Source of the DNA: Candidatus Cloacimonadota bacterium
GTDB lineage: Bacteria > Cloacimonadota > Cloacimonadia > Cloacimonadales > JAFGVF01
Reading direction: 5' to 3'
Assembly (NCBI GenBank): GCA_016938155.1
Contig: JAFGVF010000387.1
Location: 1-10,012 of the forward strand
DNA: 10,012 nucleotides
Position numbers and translations under genes: made by a program. The notes beneath the pieces are model-generated. The model was given only the letters and a program-made list of their open reading frames with translations, was not told the origin of the DNA and made no database searches. Positions 6,280 to 10,012 of the stretch are shown here, piece after piece (position 1 is the stretch's first letter; the number at the start of each line of letters is the position of its first letter).

Positions 6280-7623
6280 TTAATTTCTTTTTTGTAAAAT
6301 CCGGTCTTTATCCATTCTGTACATCACGCTGATAATGGCAAAAATCAGCATTAATTGATAGAAATTATTCGTTTGCTTCAAAACCCATTCTAAAACAGAT
6401 TCAAGATAAATTGCCAATAGCCCTCCCAGAAACGCAACAGAAACAAACTGGTAGGGGTGCCCTCGGTATCTGACATAGTTTCTGAGATTTAGGAAATAGA
6501 AATAGAAAATCAGCATAAAGAAGATTGCCAGAGTATGCCATCCGCATTCTGCCGCAATCATTAGATAGATAGTTTCAACTAAACCGTTTTGTTCGTCAGG
6601 GTCTTCCTCGTCATGCATCGGAATATGTGAGCTGTAATTATAAGGCGGATTAATCTTAATCCCAAAATTATTCAAACCTACACCTAATGTTTTATCATTT
6701 GCCATCTTTTGAGCAGCAATTGCCAAATCAATACGAGTATTGGCAGAAGCTTCAGGGGCGGTCTCGAATCTCTCCGTAATCGAATCCCATGCCCTTGCTA
6801 AAATGATTAAACTGAAAAATCCTAAAATAATAGTAATGATGATTTTCTTTGACGAATATCCTGCATTAAAAGACATTAGAAGAACAATGACTATAGAAGC
6901 TAAGAACAAAACCATTCCGGCACGAGAGAGAGTAGAAATAATATTGATAGCCGTCATACCGAATATACCAACCCAAACAATCGTTTTTGCTAGACTGTGT
7001 TCCTTATTGTTCAAGAGATAAGAGAAGATAATAGATCCGAAAATTATCATATACATCACAAGTGAATTTTGATGGGGGAAAGGTCCAGAAACCTGAAACT
7101 GGTGGAACAGGTATTTTTGGCGAACAACTTCGGAAAAGACATACATTGTTATGGCGGCAACACATCGCATAAAGAGATTCAGAGTACGCTCATCCCTGAT
7201 ATAATTATACATCGTGAAGAAATATGTGTACATCCTCATCATTTTCCAGACTTCAAACCATGAATAGAGAGGGTCTGATGCATTTCTCATTGATAACATA
7301 CTGAAGAAGAAATACAAGAAGAAGAGAGTGGAACCGGGAGGTAATGATATTTTATATTGGAAGCGTCTTTTTATTACTAACATGAATAGGATTAGGGTTG
7401 CCAAATCTACCATGCCGACTTCAAAGCCTTTTGATGTTAAACGGAGCCATTCATGTGAAAGGAAGTTTATATCCTCCATTCTGGCAGTAAAAAAGATTGC
7501 AAGAAAGAAAATTATCTTTTCGAACATAGGTCTTCGTAAGGCGTTAAAATAGCCGATTGGCACACCTATTAAAAGAGCCATAAAGAAAAAGACATACTTA
7601 TAAGCGGATAAAGCTTCTGTCAC
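6280..7623 (-). CDS. Wzy/WaaL-type O-antigen polymerase or ligase family protein
   Basis: This 447-aa polytopic inner-membrane protein has about 10-12 helices. Family marks are GPFPHQNSLVMYM (180-192), the helix start STLSRAGMVLF (230-240), then a large periplasmic loop opening with GVGLNNFG (314-321) and closing with IYLMIAAECGW (352-362) before the next helix. This is the Wzy_C layout. Next to the flippase and Wza/Wzc genes, polymerase is the likelier role: joining flipped repeat units in the periplasm. The ligase motif H[NSQ]X9GXX[GTY] aligns at 350-364 but begins Glu-Thr in place of His-Asn. The start codon is GTG, preceded directly by an in-frame TAA and by a strong Shine-Dalgarno at 7633-7639, so the start is firm. 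The 51-base gap to the export gene is the only real gap in the operon. Confidence 0.82.
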   Translation of the reverse strand: MTEALSAYKYVFFFMALLIGVPIGYFNALRRPMFEKIIFFLAIFFTARMEDINFLSHEWLRLTSKGFEVGMVDLATLILFMLVIKRRFQYKISLPPGSTLFFLYFFFSMLSMRNASDPLYSWFEVWKMMRMYTYFFTMYNYIRDERTLNLFMRCVAAITMYVFSEVVRQKYLFHQFQVSGPFPHQNSLVMYMIIFGSIIFSYLLNNKEHSLAKTIVWVGIFGMTAINIISTLSRAGMVLFLASIVIVLLMSFNAGYSSKKIIITIILGFFSLIILARAWDSITERFETAPEASANTRIDLAIAAQKMANDKTLGVGLNNFGIKINPPYNYSSHIPMHDEEDPDEQNGLVETIYLMIAAECGWHTLAIFFMLIFYFYFLNLRNYVRYRGHPYQFVSVAFLGGLLAIYLESVLEWVLKQTNNFYQLMLIFAIISVMYRMDKDRILQKRN

Positions 7624-7632
7624 TTATTTTTA

Positions 7633-7639
7633 CTCCCTT
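7633..7639 (-). promoter_or_regulatory. Ribosome binding site of the GTG-started polymerase gene
   Basis: The minus strand reads AAGGGAG, 9 bases before the GTG at 7623. An in-frame TAA directly precedes the GTG, so no earlier start is possible, and the next Met (residue 16) lies within the first membrane helix. Confidence 0.75.
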
Positions 7640-7674
7640 GCCGTTTTCTCCATGTTAATCAATTTACAAGAGAG

Positions 7675-8745
7675 TTAGTTATTTCCCCTGATCATATCAT
7701 TAAGCAGCCATGTTGTTTGAACAGCTTGTAAACTCGGCATAACCATCGCAAGAACCTGATTCCAGGTCGCTAAAGGTGTTCGCGGAACATAAACTATATC
7801 ATTAGGTTTTAACGGGAAATCCATAATTTTGGCTTGCAGAATAGCCTTTGTATCAATTCTGTAAATGCGTGGATGATGCAATCCTCCCCGCAGAACAAAT
7901 ACATTACTCTTTGCATTTGTTGTGAAACCCTCGGCAAATGCAATAGCCTGCATAAGAGTCATATTGAGCTTATACGCAAAATGACCCTGCTGAATGACTT
8001 CCCCAATAACATAAACTTCCTTATTAATTGCTGAAGGCAGATAAATATAATCTCCATCTAAGACAGGTATATTGTGTAACATATTCCCTTTATCGATAAG
8101 CTCTTGAAAATCTACCGGAAGCACTTTGTTGTTTCTGACGATATAGGCTCTTTCCAAATCAGCAAGCTCAGTTGTATTGTTTTGGAAGAATCCGAGCTTA
8201 GGACCTCCGGCTTTAGCTATAACATCAGCTAATCTCATATTACCGGTGATTTCATAAGTGTTTGGATAATCGACCTTACCAAGAACAGTTACATGTGCAC
8301 TTGTCATTTCAAAAGGTTCAAACATTACACGAGGAAATTTGATGAATTGTTTTAGAGCTTTCTCTATCTTTGCAATAGCTTCATCCATTGTCAAACCTTC
8401 AACTTGAATATCGCCTGCCAGCGGAATAGTAACAGTTCCATCAAGTTTAACAATAATGACATCTCTGGTTAAATCATCTTCTTCATAAACTTTGAAGTGG
8501 AATTTATCATTAGGACCAAGATGATATGTTGGCCTCTTTACTTTCTGGAGGCGTTCCAATTCTTGCAATGCTTCTTTTGGAAGAGCTCCTTTGAACTGCA
8601 TTTCCTCAAGATAATCTTCAGGTACATTAATGTTCTCTTCATCATAATTTGTGAAAATATCCGTTTGTAACTCTTTCACAGAACAGGATGTCAGTAAGAC
8701 AAGAAACAAAAGAATTAATAATTCCCGGAGTTTACATCTTTTCAT
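7675..8745 (-). CDS. wza: Wza-like outer-membrane polysaccharide export lipoprotein
   Basis: This 356-aa lipoprotein is close to the usual Wza length. The basic N-terminus and hydrophobic core end in lipobox LTSC, so Cys21 should be lipidated. The Poly_export domain covers about 73-145 (YHLGPNDKFHFKVYEEDDLT, then DGTVTIPLAGDIQVEGLT). Two SLBB domains follow: about 149-235 (VTVLGKVDYPNTY) and about 243-320 (VYVIGEVIQQGHFAY). The last 30 residues (LATWNQVLAMVMPSLQAV and on) form an amphipathic helix, the part that in Wza lines the outer-membrane pore. It should form the channel that takes the polymer from the Wzc-like protein to the surface. Its start overlaps the wzc-like gene by 14 bases and has a strong Shine-Dalgarno (AAAAGGAG, 8753-8760) 7 bases upstream. 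The gene symbol reflects family and context, not a traced orthologue. Confidence 0.9.
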   Translation of the reverse strand: MKRCKLRELLILLFLVLLTSCSVKELQTDIFTNYDEENINVPEDYLEEMQFKGALPKEALQELERLQKVKRPTYHLGPNDKFHFKVYEEDDLTRDVIIVKLDGTVTIPLAGDIQVEGLTMDEAIAKIEKALKQFIKFPRVMFEPFEMTSAHVTVLGKVDYPNTYEITGNMRLADVIAKAGGPKLGFFQNNTTELADLERAYIVRNNKVLPVDFQELIDKGNMLHNIPVLDGDYIYLPSAINKEVYVIGEVIQQGHFAYKLNMTLMQAIAFAEGFTTNAKSNVFVLRGGLHHPRIYRIDTKAILQAKIMDFPLKPNDIVYVPRTPLATWNQVLAMVMPSLQAVQTTWLLNDMIRGNN

Positions 8746-10012
8746 TGTAGTACTCCTTTTCTATAAAGTTTATTACGCCACAGACATTTGAAACTCCCTT
8801 CTCTTTCAGTTGATTGACAACTGAACGGAGCTGGAATTTACTGGTAAATCTGAATCTATTAACAAGGATAAGCATATCAGATGTTGAAGATACGGATGTA
8901 AAGACATAGGCGTTTTGAGGATAATCAAACAACTCCCATATCACATAATCATACTTGGAAATCTGGCGATAGAAGTTTATCATATTCTCTTTACTGATAA
9001 TCCTTCTTGTCAGATTCTCTTCAAGATAGAAGTACCCCTTACTTAAATTCTCTGATAATTCGTTAAAGAGAACATTAACATCATTGTTATAGATAGCGGG
9101 ATTTATGACGAAATCCATGATCTCATCAGTTACTGTATTAACAGAATCAATGTATAACACCTTTTTATTGTTTTCAAGAAGAAGATTAATCATTTCTTGG
9201 ATAAGAAACGATTTCCCTGTCTCTGGAATAATACTCCCGATTGTTATTATTGCAGGATGATATTCATTTGTTCTTTGAACTATATCTGCAAGAGTGGATT
9301 GGATACTTCGATAGAATACATCAGTCGCAACAGTCTCCTCATTTGGAATATTCCCAATAACAGGGATATTACAAAAATCAGCGATATCAACTGATGATTT
9401 AATCGAAAAGTCCAGAATCTCTCTACCAATTATTACAACAACCAATAAACCAAAAACGAAAATACCTGCACCTAATACAACTATCTTTTTGTTTAAGCCT
9501 TGTGGCCAACTCGGTACTTTTGCAGGCTCAAGAATCTCGAAATCACTGGTATTGGAATCCATAGCCATCTTGGATTCTGATATTCTTCCTTCTATAACCC
9601 TAAGGATATCTTTATTTAAATCGAGTAACCGTTTCAACTCAAAATATGTTTTTTGCAGATAATTCAGATCACGCAAACCTCTCTTCAATCTACGAACATC
9701 TGTCTCATAATCATCCTGTAATTGGTTGGCTGCACTTAATTCTCCCTGATACCTTGTCATATCAGCTTCATAAGCCTGTAGCATATTGTTGGGACCCCAA
9801 CTTGTTTCATCAGGAACTTCAGGATATTTCTTCCCACCAATGACTCTTTGCTGTAACTCATTAATCTCATAAAGCGTTTTCTGAACTTTTGGGTTTTCGT
9901 CAGTATAACGGGTTCTTAATGCATCCAACTCTTTTTTAAGTTGTAACAACTTAAGTTCTTCAGACCCATTATAAACCCAACCGATCATTATCTCTTCAGG
10001 GACTTCACTCAT
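8732..10012 (-). CDS. Wzc-like polysaccharide co-polymerase, degenerate BY-kinase domain (partial, 5' end outside window)
   Basis: The last 426 codons are visible. The frame is open to the window edge and the Met there is internal, because the Wzz N-terminal part and first membrane helix are missing. Visible residues 18-150 are a long coiled-coil periplasmic region with the Wzz-like TRYTDENPKVQ (34-44). Then come the Pro-rich PAKVPSWPQGLNKK (163-176), a membrane helix (about 177-196) and a cytosolic ATPase-like domain (about 205-426). Walker A survives (IPETGKS, 262-268). Walker A' reads VLYIDSVNT (286-292 on), keeping only the first Asp of DxDxR. Walker B reads VIWELF (357-362), with Glu in place of Asp. 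The C-terminus has one Tyr pair (421-422) and no Tyr-rich tail. It should govern chain length and dock Wza, but kinase activity is doubtful. It opens the visible operon. Confidence 0.85.
   Translation of the reverse strand: MSEVPEEIMIGWVYNGSEELKLLQLKKELDALRTRYTDENPKVQKTLYEINELQQRVIGGKKYPEVPDETSWGPNNMLQAYEADMTRYQGELSAANQLQDDYETDVRRLKRGLRDLNYLQKTYFELKRLLDLNKDILRVIEGRISESKMAMDSNTSDFEILEPAKVPSWPQGLNKKIVVLGAGIFVFGLLVVVIIGREILDFSIKSSVDIADFCNIPVIGNIPNEETVATDVFYRSIQSTLADIVQRTNEYHPAIITIGSIIPETGKSFLIQEMINLLLENNKKVLYIDSVNTVTDEIMDFVINPAIYNNDVNVLFNELSENLSKGYFYLEENLTRRIISKENMINFYRQISKYDYVIWELFDYPQNAYVFTSVSSTSDMLILVNRFRFTSKFQLRSVVNQLKEKGVSNVCGVINFIEKEYYNEKM
8753..8760 (-). promoter_or_regulatory. Ribosome binding site of the wza-like gene
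   Basis: The minus strand reads AAAAGGAG, 7 bases before the ATG at 8745 and within the end of the wzc-like gene. It is among the strongest Shine-Dalgarno sequences in the window and supports this start. Confidence 0.75.

Noticed and set aside
10010..10012. ATG at the window edge as the true start of the wzc-like gene
   Set aside because: The Wzz N-terminal domain and first membrane helix expected for the family are absent, and the visible sequence begins just ahead of the coiled coil. The gene almost certainly continues beyond the edge.

Overview
The window holds one polysaccharide (capsule or exopolysaccharide) export and assembly cluster from a Gram-negative, AT-rich bacterium. All nine genes lie on the minus strand, so transcription runs from the right edge to the left. 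Two lipoproteins with clear lipoboxes, a Wza-type outer-membrane export protein and an OmpA-type peptidoglycan-binding domain show a two-membrane envelope. Taxonomy cannot be fixed from this stretch. The base composition, gene style and palindromic intergenic repeats would fit a Cloacimonadota-like lineage, but that is a weak guess.

In order of transcription: a Wzc-like co-polymerase cut by the right edge (8732-10012, no N-terminus in view); a Wza-like export lipoprotein (7675-8745); a Wzy/WaaL-type polymerase or ligase starting at GTG (6280-7623); a small one-helix membrane protein of unknown function (5882-6277); a GT8-like glycosyltransferase (4927-5880); a GT4-like glycosyltransferase (3767-4927); a PEGA plus OmpA lipoprotein (2938-3774); a Wzx-type flippase (1360-2934); and a D-2-hydroxyacid dehydrogenase-family protein (386-1351). 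Except for one 51-base gap before the polymerase gene, neighbours overlap or sit within 8 bases of each other, so this looks like one translationally coupled operon. No promoter is visible; it should lie beyond the right edge.

Together the genes fit the Wzx/Wzy-dependent pathway. Cytoplasmic glycosyltransferases extend a lipid-linked repeat unit, Wzx flips it, Wzy polymerises it in the periplasm, and the Wzc-Wza pair controls length and carries the chain through the outer membrane. The initiating sugar-phosphate transferase and the nucleotide-sugar genes are not in the window.

The unusual points are a Wzc-like ATPase domain with degenerate Walker A' and B motifs, a polymerase whose expected periplasmic His motif reads Glu-Thr, a PEGA-OmpA lipoprotein embedded in the cluster, an unknown small membrane protein next to Wzy, and a dehydrogenase lacking the usual catalytic Glu.

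The left 385 bases have no convincing gene. They hold a run of short inverted repeats, including a perfect 10-bp stem whose minus-strand loop is GGGA, and a shared 14-base direct repeat. This region would form the 3' trailing part of the operon transcript. I see no wholly undescribed system, but several components deviate from their families in the same direction and merit checking.
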